Assembly: GCF_036023875.1 (NCBI RefSeq)
Contig: NZ_CP107931.1
Coordinates: forward strand, 2,790,001 to 2,854,000
Source of the DNA: Mycobacterium sp. NBC_00419
Lineage (GTDB): Bacteria > Actinomycetota > Actinomycetes > Mycobacteriales > Mycobacteriaceae
Direction: 5' to 3'
DNA: 64,000 bases
Each line of letters starts with the position of its first letter. Position 1 is the stretch's first letter. Below the pieces are notes generated by a model that saw only the letters and a program-made list of their open reading frames with translations, did not search any database and was not told the DNA's origin. This document shows positions 33,878 to 41,577 of the stretch, in pieces. The translations under genes were made by a program, and so were the position numbers.

Positions 33878-35302
33878 TCAGTGAACGCGGACGATGATCT
33901 CGGAGTGGCCGAGCCGGATGACGTCACCGTCGGCCAGCTGCCATTCCTGGACGGGCGCGTTGTTGACCGTCGTCCCGTTGGTCGAGTTGAGGTCGGAGAG
34001 CAGCGCCACCTGGCCATCCCAGCGGATCTCCAGATGCCGGCGCGAAACCCCGGTGTCGGGGAGCCGGAACTGGGCGTCCTGCCCGCGGCCGATGACGTTG
34101 GCGCCCTCACGCAGCTGGTAGGTGCGCCCGCTGCCGTCGTCGAGCTGCAGGGTGACGTTGTGGGCGGCGCCGGGGTAGTCACCCTGGGCCGGCTGGCCGT
34201 AGCCGGCGTAGCCGCCGCCGGCGGGCTGGCCGTAGTCGTAGTCACGTCCCGGTTCGGCGTAGCCCGCCCCCTGCTCGTAGCGGGGGTAGTCGGGCTGGGC
34301 GTAGTCCTGGCGGCCGTAGCCACCGCCCTGGCCGGGATAGCCCTGCTGCTGCTCGTAGCCGCCCTGGTCGGGGTAGCCCGGGCGGGACTCGGGACGCCCG
34401 TAGCCGGGCTCCTCGTGGCGGCCCGGTGCGCGGCCGTAGTCGTAGTCACCGGACGGGGCGTTGTAGCCACCGCCGGCGGGCGGGCCGTAGGGCGCCTGCG
34501 GCGGCGGGCCGTAGCCGGGAGGCGGCTGCCGGTAGCCCTGGTCGTAGCCGCCGCCGTAGCCGGCCGGGGGACGCTGCTCGTAGCCGCCCTGGCTGGGGTA
34601 GCCCTGCTGGTAGCCGCCCTGCTCGGGGTAGCCGCCACGCGGCGGGTAGCCCGGCTCGTTCGGCGGGGTGTAGCCGGGACGCTCCTGGTCGGGCGGGTAC
34701 GGGCCGCGCTGCTCGGGAGCGGGAGTGCCACCACGCGGCTCGTCGGCCGGGCGGGCGTAGCGGTCGCGGTCCTCGTAGTAGTCGTCGGCGGGCCGCCCCT
34801 GACCCTGGTCGCCGCGGTAACTCGGGTTGTCGCTCATCGGTGGTACTCCTGGTTCTGCGGTGAACGCATCTTTCGATTCTGCTGGGGCGGTTGCGCCTGC
34901 GGTCGGGTGGGGGCTGGCGTCCGGATTGACGACGCCACGCGCACGGTATTGGCCAGTGTGCAGGTTGGGCGAGTGCTCGAACCTGACAACGACATCACCA
35001 TACGTTTGCCACCCTTGTTCCTGGATGTATCCCCCCAAGTGTTTGGCAAAAGTGTCCGATGTGAGATCGCGATCGGCGCTGACCTTCTCAAAGTCGGACC
35101 CACTGAGGGTAATGACGTAGTCGTTGGGCGCCAAAAAACGGCCGCCCTGCAGCGTTTGCACACCATCGGCGGCCTCCCGGCGCAGTAGTTCTTCTACTTC
35201 TTGCGGAACGATCGACCCACCGAATACCCGGGCAACGGCATCACCCACCGTGTTCTCGAGTTTGCGCTCGATGCGTGAAACCAGACCTCTCTGGTTACTC
35301 AT
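33878..35302 (-). CDS. fhaA: FHA-domain protein FhaA
   Basis: 474 residues. The N-terminal DUF3662 domain (about 1-115, LVSRIERKLENTVGDAVARV) is followed by a roughly 240-residue disordered region of Gly/Tyr/Pro/Gln repeats of the form GYPxQGGYxQ, then a FHA domain at about 385-470 (NVIGRGQDAQFRLPD, GVSRRHLEIRWDG, NSTNGTTVNN). FhaA binds phosphorylated MviN/MurJ and limits peptidoglycan synthesis (family knowledge). It is the first gene of the fhaA-to-pknB operon. The linker repeats make the DNA at 34180-34830 internally repetitive. Confidence 0.95.
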   Translation of the reverse strand: MSNQRGLVSRIERKLENTVGDAVARVFGGSIVPQEVEELLRREAADGVQTLQGGRFLAPNDYVITLSGSDFEKVSADRDLTSDTFAKHLGGYIQEQGWQTYGDVVVRFEHSPNLHTGQYRARGVVNPDASPHPTAGATAPAESKDAFTAEPGVPPMSDNPSYRGDQGQGRPADDYYEDRDRYARPADEPRGGTPAPEQRGPYPPDQERPGYTPPNEPGYPPRGGYPEQGGYQQGYPSQGGYEQRPPAGYGGGYDQGYRQPPPGYGPPPQAPYGPPAGGGYNAPSGDYDYGRAPGRHEEPGYGRPESRPGYPDQGGYEQQQGYPGQGGGYGRQDYAQPDYPRYEQGAGYAEPGRDYDYGQPAGGGYAGYGQPAQGDYPGAAHNVTLQLDDGSGRTYQLREGANVIGRGQDAQFRLPDTGVSRRHLEIRWDGQVALLSDLNSTNGTTVNNAPVQEWQLADGDVIRLGHSEIIVRVH

Positions 35303-35482
35303 CTCACCGCCTGCCTCGAGTCCGGCGCGTGTTGCACCACCCTTTGTTTCTCCTGCATGGTATCGGCCCTGGTTGTTCAGCCGTCACCATGAGAACTCTG
35401 AGAATCGAATTACACCAGGTCAGGGGCGCACACGCAGGACTGTGACCTGGGCCGTAAGCTGATCAGAAGCCGTGGGCGCGAG

Positions 35483-35512
35483 TTGGGGATCATCCCGCAG
35501 ACCTGATACGCT
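35483..35512 (+). promoter_or_regulatory. Possible tRNA-Leu promoter
   Basis: TTGGGG (35483-35488) and TACGCT (35507-35512) at 18-base spacing, ending 14 bases before the mature tRNA. The divergent fhaA promoter must be in the same 224-base gap; no clear boxes for it were found. Confidence 0.4.
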
Positions 35513-35526
35513 CCCCCGGTTGTTTT

Positions 35527-35609
35527 GGGCGAGTGGCGGAATGGCAGACGCGCTGGCTTCAGGTGCCAGTGTCCTTCGGGACGTGGGGGTTCAAGTCCCC
35601 CTTCGCCCA
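35527..35609 (+). tRNA. leuT: tRNA-Leu (CAG)
   Basis: An 83-base class II tRNA: acceptor GGGCGAG pairs with TTCGCCC plus A, the anticodon arm GCTGGCTTCAGGTGCCAGT has CAG, the variable arm is TGTCCTTCGGGACG and the T-arm GGGGGTTCAAGTCCCCC. CCA is not encoded. It marks the boundary between the conserved core and accessory DNA. Confidence 0.97.
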
Positions 35610-35627
35610 CAATTTTGAGCGGATAGA

Positions 35628-35651
35628 CCCCGGCTTCGGCCGGGGTTTTTT
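35628..35651 (+). terminator. Intrinsic terminator after tRNA-Leu
   Basis: CCCCGGC-TTCG-GCCGGGG is a perfect 7-base stem with a stable TTCG tetraloop followed by six T, 19 bases after the tRNA. It is one of few classical terminators in the window. Confidence 0.92.
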
Positions 35652-35686
35652 CGTTGGGTGTCCACGATGATCGGCGAGGCCGGCGA

Positions 35687-37087
35687 TCACGGCGGATCCG
35701 TGTCGTCTGCGCCGTCCCCTCTTTTGACGATCTGATGAGGGTTGAAGTAGTAGTTGCGGGGTGGTCGTCGGCGGGTGGATCGGCGGCTCGGCCGCCATTC
35801 GATACCTCCCTTGCCGAGGGTGACCGTGTATCCGCCCTTTTCGAGGATGCGGTTGTCCGGTCCGGACATAAGCGACAATCCGTCGATGTCTGTGGGCCCG
35901 TTGTGTGGTGCGGCCCATTTGATGTTGTGGTTGACCTCGCAATGGTCGAACGGAGTTGTGGATCCGGGCCGCGTGCTGCCGCCATCACGGGCGAAGAGCA
36001 TCAGACGCTGGGCGGCGGTGGCGAGACGCTTCGACCGGCCTTCGTTGAGCTGCAGCGACTTTGCTCCCTGGAAAATCGCCAGATAGTGGTGCGCCTGCTT
36101 GCCATCGAGCAGTGCGATGACATCTGAGATGGGCATCATCGACCCGCTGGAGGTCAACGCGTGGCCGGTGCGGGCTTCGAGGTCAGCCAAGTCGGCGCGG
36201 ATGATCAGCTTGACCGGTAGCCCGCGGTGGGTGCCGAGCACGTCAGCGGCCAGGAATGCGGTGAGCAGGGCTTCCATCGCGTCGTGGGTGCGCTGAGCGG
36301 GCGTGCGCGTGTCGGCCTTGATCTGATCTTCGGTGGTCTCCGCGCCCACGGCGGTGGGATTCCCGGGAATGTTGTGCCCCGGGGCCGCCTCTTTCTTCAG
36401 GGCCGCTTCCCATTTGGCCCGCATCGCCGGGGTAAGCCAGCCCGCGATTCGGCTCATGCCGTCGGGGCCTTGCTTGCCGATGACGATGCCGCGTTTCTTG
36501 GCACGGTCGACGTCGGTGAACTGACCATCTTGGTTCCAGCAGTAGAGCTGCTTGGTGACCAGTGTGCGCAGTTCTTCGGGCGTGAACGCGGCGGCCAGCT
36601 CGGCGAGGTTGGCCTCGGCCTCGGCGACCTCCTCCGGGTCGACACCTTCGGGAATCCGGTCGGCGAAGTCGGTCATCACCGCGACGTGCGCTTCGGTGAT
36701 CAGCCCGTCAGCCTGGGCGGCAGCGGTTGCCGGTAGTTCGGGTCCGAGGGGTTGGCCGGTCAGTGAGGTCCGTGGCCCGAGCGCCTTGGCGTGGTCCACC
36801 CGACGGCGCGCCTCAGCCGATGACAGAAGCAGCAGGTCGCGCAGCCACACTGCCCAGGTAGGTGCGTCGCCAAGCTCACCAGGCGTCGTCTGGCGCTGCA
36901 GCGTGGCCAGCAGCTGGTGCTCGACAGCGGGCAGCGCATTGCGCACCAGCTGCAGGGACTCCAGGGCCGGCACTATCTCGCGCGGAGTCAGAGTCGCCAG
37001 GTCTAACTCGGACAACCGGGTCAACGCCTGCCCCAGGTCGCCGAAAGCACCCGGCGCACCGGCGCTGACGCCGCAAACCTGGATCAT
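35687..37087 (-). CDS. 13E12-family DUF222/HNH protein
   Basis: About 466 residues. A DUF222 domain fills most of the protein (LVRNALPAVEHQLLATL, LSSAEARRRVDHAKAL, GWLTPAMRAKWEAAL) and an HNH-like region lies near residue 383 (HCEVNHNIKWAAPHNG, then IDGLSLMSGPDNRI). The usual second Cys/His pair is replaced by SGPDN and the final metal-binding His is absent, so nuclease activity is doubtful. The ATG at 37087 is chosen because the upstream ATG (37102) lies within a LexA box. Some 13E12 genes in M. tuberculosis are SOS-induced (family knowledge). The gene sits beside tRNA-Leu. Confidence 0.85.
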   Translation of the reverse strand: MIQVCGVSAGAPGAFGDLGQALTRLSELDLATLTPREIVPALESLQLVRNALPAVEHQLLATLQRQTTPGELGDAPTWAVWLRDLLLLSSAEARRRVDHAKALGPRTSLTGQPLGPELPATAAAQADGLITEAHVAVMTDFADRIPEGVDPEEVAEAEANLAELAAAFTPEELRTLVTKQLYCWNQDGQFTDVDRAKKRGIVIGKQGPDGMSRIAGWLTPAMRAKWEAALKKEAAPGHNIPGNPTAVGAETTEDQIKADTRTPAQRTHDAMEALLTAFLAADVLGTHRGLPVKLIIRADLADLEARTGHALTSSGSMMPISDVIALLDGKQAHHYLAIFQGAKSLQLNEGRSKRLATAAQRLMLFARDGGSTRPGSTTPFDHCEVNHNIKWAAPHNGPTDIDGLSLMSGPDNRILEKGGYTVTLGKGGIEWRPSRRSTRRRPPRNYYFNPHQIVKRGDGADDTDPP

Positions 37088-37090
37088 GCT

Positions 37091-37106
37091 TCGAACATAC
37101 ATTCGA
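37091..37106. promoter_or_regulatory. LexA/SOS box upstream of the 13E12 gene
   Basis: TCGAAC-ATAC-ATTCGA matches the mycobacterial SOS consensus TCGAAC-N4-GTTCGA in 11 of 12 positions. It lies 3 bases before the chosen start codon of the 13E12/DUF222 gene. Confidence 0.75.
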
Positions 37107-37209
37107 GCACCGACAAGTTTCGGCGGCCGGGCGCCGCTGATGGCCGAGGTGCCAGGAGGCTGTCGTCCCCCATCCCCACGCTTCGTTCGCAGAGGCGGAG
37201 CAATCGTTG

Positions 37210-37236
37210 CATTGTGTGCCTATCGGGCACACAATG
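37210..37236. promoter_or_regulatory. Toxin-antitoxin operator palindrome
   Basis: CATTGTGTGCC and GGCACACAATG are perfect 11-base arms around a 5-base spacer, directly before the antitoxin ATG at 37243. DUF1778 antitoxins bind such repeats with their ribbon-helix-helix domain to autoregulate the operon. Confidence 0.8.
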
Positions 37237-37242
37237 GCATGT

Positions 37243-37512
37243 ATGGCTACGAAGACGGAGCGGTTCGCGGTGCGCCTGACTGCTGAGCAGGACGCGGTGA
37301 TTCGTCGCGCGGCAGAAGTGGAGGGCACCGACCTGACCAACTTCACGGTGACCGCGACGCTGGCGCACGCCCGCGAAGTGCTCGCCGATCGCCGGTTGTT
37401 CATGCTCGACGCGGCGGCGTGGTCGGAGTTCGTGGAGGTGCTGGACCGGCCGGTGTCGCATAAGCCGCGGCTGGAGAGGTTGTTCGCGGAGCCCTCGATC
37501 TTCGACGAGTGA
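37243..37512 (+). CDS. DUF1778 antitoxin (TacA-like)
   Basis: An 89-residue ribbon-helix-helix antitoxin: TERFAVRLTAEQDAVIRRAA is the DNA-binding N-terminal part and the C-terminal FMLDAAAWSEFVEVLDRPV is the toxin-neutralising segment typical of DUF1778. The ATG at 37243 is preferred; an in-frame ATG at 37234 overlaps the operator. Its TGA overlaps the toxin GTG (GTGA). The antitoxin blocks the acetyltransferase toxin and represses the operon as a complex (family knowledge). Confidence 0.9.
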   Translation: MATKTERFAVRLTAEQDAVIRRAAEVEGTDLTNFTVTATLAHAREVLADRRLFMLDAAAWSEFVEVLDRPVSHKPRLERLFAEPSIFDE

Positions 37513-38015
37513 GCGGTTACAGCGCGCCACGTCCGATCAGCGAGCACGATGTGGTCGCCGACTTCGATTCCGGTGAGCCCACTCTGGACCAATACTTGCG
37601 GGGCCGGGCGCTGGCCAACCACGTCGAAGGCGCCTCTCGGTGCTTCGTGACGTGTCGGGAGGGCCGTGTCGTCGGGTTCTACGCATTGGCCTCGGCGGCG
37701 GTAGAGCGCGCCGGGACCCCCGGCCAGGTACGGCGCAACATGCCCGACCCGGTGCCGGTGATCCTGTTGTCCCGGCTGGCAATCGACCGTAGGGAACAGG
37801 GCAAGGGGTTGGGCGCTGCACTGCTGCGGGACGCGATCACCCGCGCAGTGGCCGCCGCCGAGATTATCGGCGTCCGGGCGTTACTGGTGCATGCTCTGCA
37901 TGAGCCGGCTCGCACGTTCTACGCGCACTTCGACTTCGAGCCCTCACCAACGGATCCGCTGCACCTGCTGCTGTTGATCAAAGACGCCCGCGCTCTGCTC
38001 GACCCGCGCTGGTGA
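37509..38015 (+). CDS. GNAT acetyltransferase toxin (TacT-like)
   Basis: A 168-residue GNAT enzyme of the TacT/AtaT type, which acetylates the amino group of aminoacyl-tRNA and halts translation (family knowledge). Features: CFVTCREGRVVGFYALAS, LSRLAIDRREQGKGLGAALL with the acetyl-CoA loop R-E-Q-G-K-G-L-G, and the catalytic Tyr region EPARTFYAHFDFEPSP. It is translationally coupled to the antitoxin. The tRNA target cannot be told from sequence. Confidence 0.9.
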   Translation: MSGYSAPRPISEHDVVADFDSGEPTLDQYLRGRALANHVEGASRCFVTCREGRVVGFYALASAAVERAGTPGQVRRNMPDPVPVILLSRLAIDRREQGKGLGAALLRDAITRAVAAAEIIGVRALLVHALHEPARTFYAHFDFEPSPTDPLHLLLLIKDARALLDPRW

Positions 38016-38339
38016 GTTCAGACCCTGCACCGAGCAAGAACGGGGACAGTGAAACTTGGACCGTGCCCGGCCCCAACGACCCTGGTGTGTCACGCAAGCG
38101 GATGTCTACACAGATTTTCGAGGAAAGCACATCGTGACTTGCAATAGGCCGAGCAGACCGGCCCACGAGGGGCATTCGTAATCGCCATATCTATTTCCCC
38201 ACGGCGGTCGCGCTGGACCTGCTTCGCAACTGAATTAGCATGATCTCCGCGGTCCGACGGACTTCTGCAGCTGGTAGCAGCTGCCACAGATATGTCCCCA
38301 CCCGCACGACTGTGTTCGTGCTGCCCTGGGGGACTCAAC
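38016..38339. other. Non-coding gap before the DUF2075 gene
   Basis: These 324 bases are less GC-rich than the surroundings and hold no convincing gene on either strand. A short minus-strand frame (38090-38350) has no Shine-Dalgarno or recognisable domain. The promoter of the nuclease-helicase gene should be here; no clear -10 or palindrome was found. Confidence 0.5.
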
Positions 38340-40274
38340 GTGACGCTCATCCGGACAACCGCTGCACGCGTTTGTGAGATGGCACCGGAGTCGTTGGTGG
38401 AGCATTTGTTGGAGCAGATGCTCTATCGAACTGGGCGCCGCGCTGCTCCTGCTGAACAAACCTCTTGGAAGCGGAGCATTCCAATCCTGGCAGCGGATCT
38501 TGTCGATGCCGGGCTCGGGGAAATCGAGATGCTCGTCGAGTATCACCTGCCGCTGACGTCGCAGCGTGCCGATGTTGTTCTCGCTGGGACACATCCGAGA
38601 ACCGGCGAAGCCTCCTATGTCGTCGTGGAGTTGAAGCAGTGGTCGGCTGCATACGCCTTCGAAGGCGACCCGGAAATCCTTGATGTGCCAGGGGTTCCGG
38701 GTGGCCCGCGGCTGCATCCGGTGATTCAGGTGCGCGGCTACTGCGAATACTTGTGTGACTTCGCTCGCGTATTGGCAGACCAGCCTGATGCGTTGGCCGG
38801 AATGGCATACCTGCATAACGCGACCGATCCTGCGCTGGTCAAGGATTTGCTCGCGGTACCCGTGTCGACGACAGGCCGCCTGTTCACCGCTGCCGACCGG
38901 GGTTCCATGCTTGAATTCCTCCGTTCCAGACTCGCGCCCGGGCCTGGACGCCAAGCGGCTGACCTTTTGATCAACTCACCCGTGGCTCCGTCGAAACAAC
39001 TCCTGAAGCTTGCGGCTGCTGAGATCCGCGACCGGCCGCAATTTCGACTGATCGGCAACCAGCAACTCGCAGTCGATCTGGTCATGCACACCGTTGAGCA
39101 TGCCCGTGCCGGAAACACCAAGCGGGTCATCGTGATAACAGGCGGTCCGGGCAGTGGCAAAAGCGTCATCGCGCTGTCTTTGGTCGGCGAGTTGGCTCGT
39201 CGCGGTCGCACCGTCATCCATGCAACCGGCTCCCGGTCGTTCACCCAGACGCTGCGGAAAGTTGCCGCTGTCCGGGCTCCAAAGGTCAAGGCGCTGTTCA
39301 AATACTTCAACCAGTTCATGACCGCCGACCCCAATGGCTTGGACGTGCTTGTTCTCGATGAGGCTCACCGCATTAGACAAACCTCCGCGAATAGATTCAC
39401 ACGGGCGGAACACAGGACCGACCGCCTGCAGATCGACGAACTCGTCGCCGCCGCCCGGGTGCCGGTATTCCTTCTCGACGAACATCAGGTCGTGCGTCCC
39501 GGCGAGATGGGCACCCTCGCTCAGATAGAGCGCCACGCAAGTCACCTGGGGCTCGGCTTTGAGCACATCGCGTTGGGCGAGCAGTTCCGATGCGGCGGCA
39601 GCGAGGAATACGTGCGTTGGGCGGTCCGACTGCTGGGTCTCGCCGAGAATGAGCCACCAGTCGTGTGGTCGGGTGATCCGCAGTTCGACGTACGTGTCGC
39701 CGAAACCCCTGAGGAGATGGAGCACCTTCTGCGAAGCGAGATGCAGAAGGGCTACACCGCGCGGATCACTGCGGGGTACTGCTGGCCGTGGAGTGATGCC
39801 GGCAAAGACGGGACGCTTGTTCCTGACGTTCGGATTGGGGCGTGGTCGCGCCCGTGGAATAGCAAGAGCGAGCGGCGCATGGGAGATGCGCCGCCCAGTG
39901 CGCTATGGGCCACCGATGAAGGCGGCTTCGGTCAAGTCGGCTGTGTTTATACGGCTCAGGGTTTTGAGTACGACTGGAATGGTGTGATCATCGGGCCGGA
40001 TCTAGTGTGGCGAGGGGGGAGATTCGTCAGCGTCCGCGAAGCAAGCAAAGACCCTGACTTCCGCAATTCGAACAGGGTGCCCGACAGTAGGTTCGACGTC
40101 CTCGTCCGGCATGTTTACAAAGTCCTGCTCACCCGCGGGATGATTGGCACGGTGATCTATTCCACCGACCGTGAAACACGTCAGGCGCTGCGCTCGATGG
40201 TCGGTTCTGGTGTAACTGACAATGGCTATGGCCACACCAACATCCCCGAAGTGGAGCTGAGCAGGCTCGAATAG
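38340..40274 (+). CDS. PD-(D/E)xK-like nuclease fused to DUF2075 helicase/ATPase
   Basis: 644 residues. The GTG at 38340 follows GGGGGAC. N-terminal part (1 to about 210): D78 in SQRADVVLAG and E97-x-K99 in YVVVELKQW, spaced like a PD-(D/E)xK nuclease core. C-terminal part (about 235-640): Walker A GGPGSGKS at 268-275, Walker B VLVLDEAHRI near 337, LLDEHQVV near 378, EQFRCGGSEEYV near 414, then GCVYTAQGFEYDWNGVI and YKVLLTRGMIGTVIY, the superfamily 1-like motifs of DUF2075. Cytoplasmic. Role unknown; DNA/RNA processing or defence is inferred from architecture and the neighbouring TA and SOS-linked genes. Confidence 0.85.
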   Translation: MTLIRTTAARVCEMAPESLVEHLLEQMLYRTGRRAAPAEQTSWKRSIPILAADLVDAGLGEIEMLVEYHLPLTSQRADVVLAGTHPRTGEASYVVVELKQWSAAYAFEGDPEILDVPGVPGGPRLHPVIQVRGYCEYLCDFARVLADQPDALAGMAYLHNATDPALVKDLLAVPVSTTGRLFTAADRGSMLEFLRSRLAPGPGRQAADLLINSPVAPSKQLLKLAAAEIRDRPQFRLIGNQQLAVDLVMHTVEHARAGNTKRVIVITGGPGSGKSVIALSLVGELARRGRTVIHATGSRSFTQTLRKVAAVRAPKVKALFKYFNQFMTADPNGLDVLVLDEAHRIRQTSANRFTRAEHRTDRLQIDELVAAARVPVFLLDEHQVVRPGEMGTLAQIERHASHLGLGFEHIALGEQFRCGGSEEYVRWAVRLLGLAENEPPVVWSGDPQFDVRVAETPEEMEHLLRSEMQKGYTARITAGYCWPWSDAGKDGTLVPDVRIGAWSRPWNSKSERRMGDAPPSALWATDEGGFGQVGCVYTAQGFEYDWNGVIIGPDLVWRGGRFVSVREASKDPDFRNSNRVPDSRFDVLVRHVYKVLLTRGMIGTVIYSTDRETRQALRSMVGSGVTDNGYGHTNIPEVELSRLE

Positions 40275-40297
40275 TCCACGCGCCAAGTCGGCCCGGA

Positions 40298-40924
40298 CTA
40301 CGTTGTGCCCGCTCCAGATTGCGCGGCGTTACTCGACTGCCCCGCTTTCAGCAGCGGAATCAGGACACGGTCGACGACGGCTTCGACCGTCTCGTCGGTC
40401 GGCGGCCGGTCGCACACCACAGATCGGAACACGAGATACCCCGGCATCAGATCGAAGAGCTCTTCGTGGATCGTCGACGACGGAATCTCGCCGCGCTTCG
40501 CGGCGTCAGCCAGCACGCTCTCAAACACCGATCTGCGCTGTCGGACAAACTGCTCCTGCATGACCTCCTGCAGGGCCGGGTTGCGCGTCATCTCGTTGAG
40601 CACGGCCCGCAGGGTGCGCATGTGCTCCTGCGTCTGCTCACACGTCCCACGGCCGATCTCCAACAAGTCACCGCGCAACGAACCGGTGTGGGGCGGTGTG
40701 GCGGTTGCGCGGGTCCCTTCGATGAAGGCCGCCAGCACCAGATCCGCCTTCGACGGCCACCGTCGGTACATCGTCGCCTTGCTGGCCTTGGCTTTGGCGG
40801 CCACCGCGTCGACGCTGAGGCGGTCGTATCCGTGTTCCTGCAGCAGCTCCAGCGTGATCGCCAGCAGCTGCGCTTCGCGCTCGCTCCACGGACAGCACAT
40901 CGAGTCGTCCGTGTGGTCGGACAT
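40298..40924 (-). CDS. TetR-family regulator of the mmpS-mmpL locus
   Basis: A 208-residue TetR protein. HTH at about residues 14-60: AQLLAITLELLQEHGYDRLS, VDAVAAKAKASKATMYRRWP and SKADLVLAAF. The C-terminal ligand domain contains LRAVLNEMTRNPALQEVMQE. The ATG at 40924 follows AAGGAGG at 8 bases. It diverges from mmpS and a 14-base perfect palindrome lies between them, so it is probably the local repressor and autoregulator. A CC near the start (SMCCPW) is unusual but unexplained. Confidence 0.92.
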   Translation of the reverse strand: MSDHTDDSMCCPWSEREAQLLAITLELLQEHGYDRLSVDAVAAKAKASKATMYRRWPSKADLVLAAFIEGTRATATPPHTGSLRGDLLEIGRGTCEQTQEHMRTLRAVLNEMTRNPALQEVMQEQFVRQRRSVFESVLADAAKRGEIPSSTIHEELFDLMPGYLVFRSVVCDRPPTDETVEAVVDRVLIPLLKAGQSSNAAQSGAGTT

Positions 40925-41040
40925 CGACGCGCCTCCTTCCGCTCTTTCAGCCGGGGAATAGCCGAGTGGAGCTACGACGTTGCAGCTCCGCAACGGCGAG
41001 AGCAGGCTTTTCGTCGGTCGTCAAGCAGTTGCTACCGACA

Positions 41041-41054
41041 GTACGGTACCGTAC
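41041..41054. promoter_or_regulatory. Probable TetR operator upstream of mmpS
   Basis: GTACGGTACCGTAC is a perfect 14-base palindrome midway between the divergent tetR and mmpS starts. ACGGTACCGT-type repeats are typical TetR sites in mycobacterial mmpL loci. It would block both promoters. Confidence 0.75.
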
Positions 41055-41130
41055 CGTTTCCTTTCGGTGTGGCGGTCTGCACGGCGGGGCGGGGTGTCAT
41101 CGTCGGCGGGGTTACTCGAAAGGCTGAGGC

Positions 41131-41577
41131 TTGAGCAGGATCTCGGTGAGCAAGCTTGCGCGTCGGCATTGGATAACCATCGTGGCCGTCCTGGTGGTCG
41201 CCCTCGTCGTCTTCACCGTCGACCGATTACACGGCATCTTCGGCTCCAACAACGAGATCTCCCGGTCCGGGTCGGAAGCCCTGGAGAACACCGGATACAA
41301 CCCCAAGCACGTGCTGTTCGAGGTCTACGGAACCCCTGGGTCCACGGCCACCATCAACTACCTCGACATCCACGCCCAGCCGCAACGCGTCGCCGACGTG
41401 CCGCTGCCGTGGTCGATCAATCTCACGACGGATGACCCGACCATGTACGCCGACCTGCGCGCCCAAGGCGACGGCGACACCATCGGCTGCCGGATCACCG
41501 TCAACGGGATCGTCAAGGACGAAAGGTCGTCGGACAACGTGAACGGATACATCGCCTGCTTGGACAAGACGGCATGA
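41131..41577 (+). CDS. mmpS: MmpS-family accessory membrane protein
   Basis: 148 residues: a membrane helix at about 15-32 (WITIVAVLVVALVVFTVDRL) and an external beta-sandwich domain (KHVLFEVYGTPGSTATINYL, VPLPWSINLTTDD, CRITVNGIVKDERSS). The start is TTG at 41131 after AAAGGCTGAGG. MmpS proteins act with MmpL pumps in lipid or siderophore export (MmpS4/S5 type). The TGA overlaps the mmpL ATG. Confidence 0.93.
   Translation: MSRISVSKLARRHWITIVAVLVVALVVFTVDRLHGIFGSNNEISRSGSEALENTGYNPKHVLFEVYGTPGSTATINYLDIHAQPQRVADVPLPWSINLTTDDPTMYADLRAQGDGDTIGCRITVNGIVKDERSSDNVNGYIACLDKTA

Noticed and set aside
33727..34734. Long upstream extension of fhaB
   Set aside because: The extension is a Thr/Ala/Arg shadow of fhaA in another frame; the ATG at 33726 has a Shine-Dalgarno and gives the family length.
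34180..34830. Dense short repeats that could suggest a CRISPR or minisatellite
   Set aside because: They encode the Gly/Tyr/Pro/Gln linker of FhaA; units are codon-phased and have no constant spacer length.
38090..38350. Minus-strand 86-codon frame ending in a Cys-rich segment
   Set aside because: No Shine-Dalgarno, no recognisable domain, and its start lies within the nuclease-helicase gene leader.
35527..40300. Integrated element with attachment sites at tRNA-Leu
   Set aside because: No integrase was found and no copy of the tRNA 3' end could be seen downstream, so a site-specific island is not supported although the genes look accessory.
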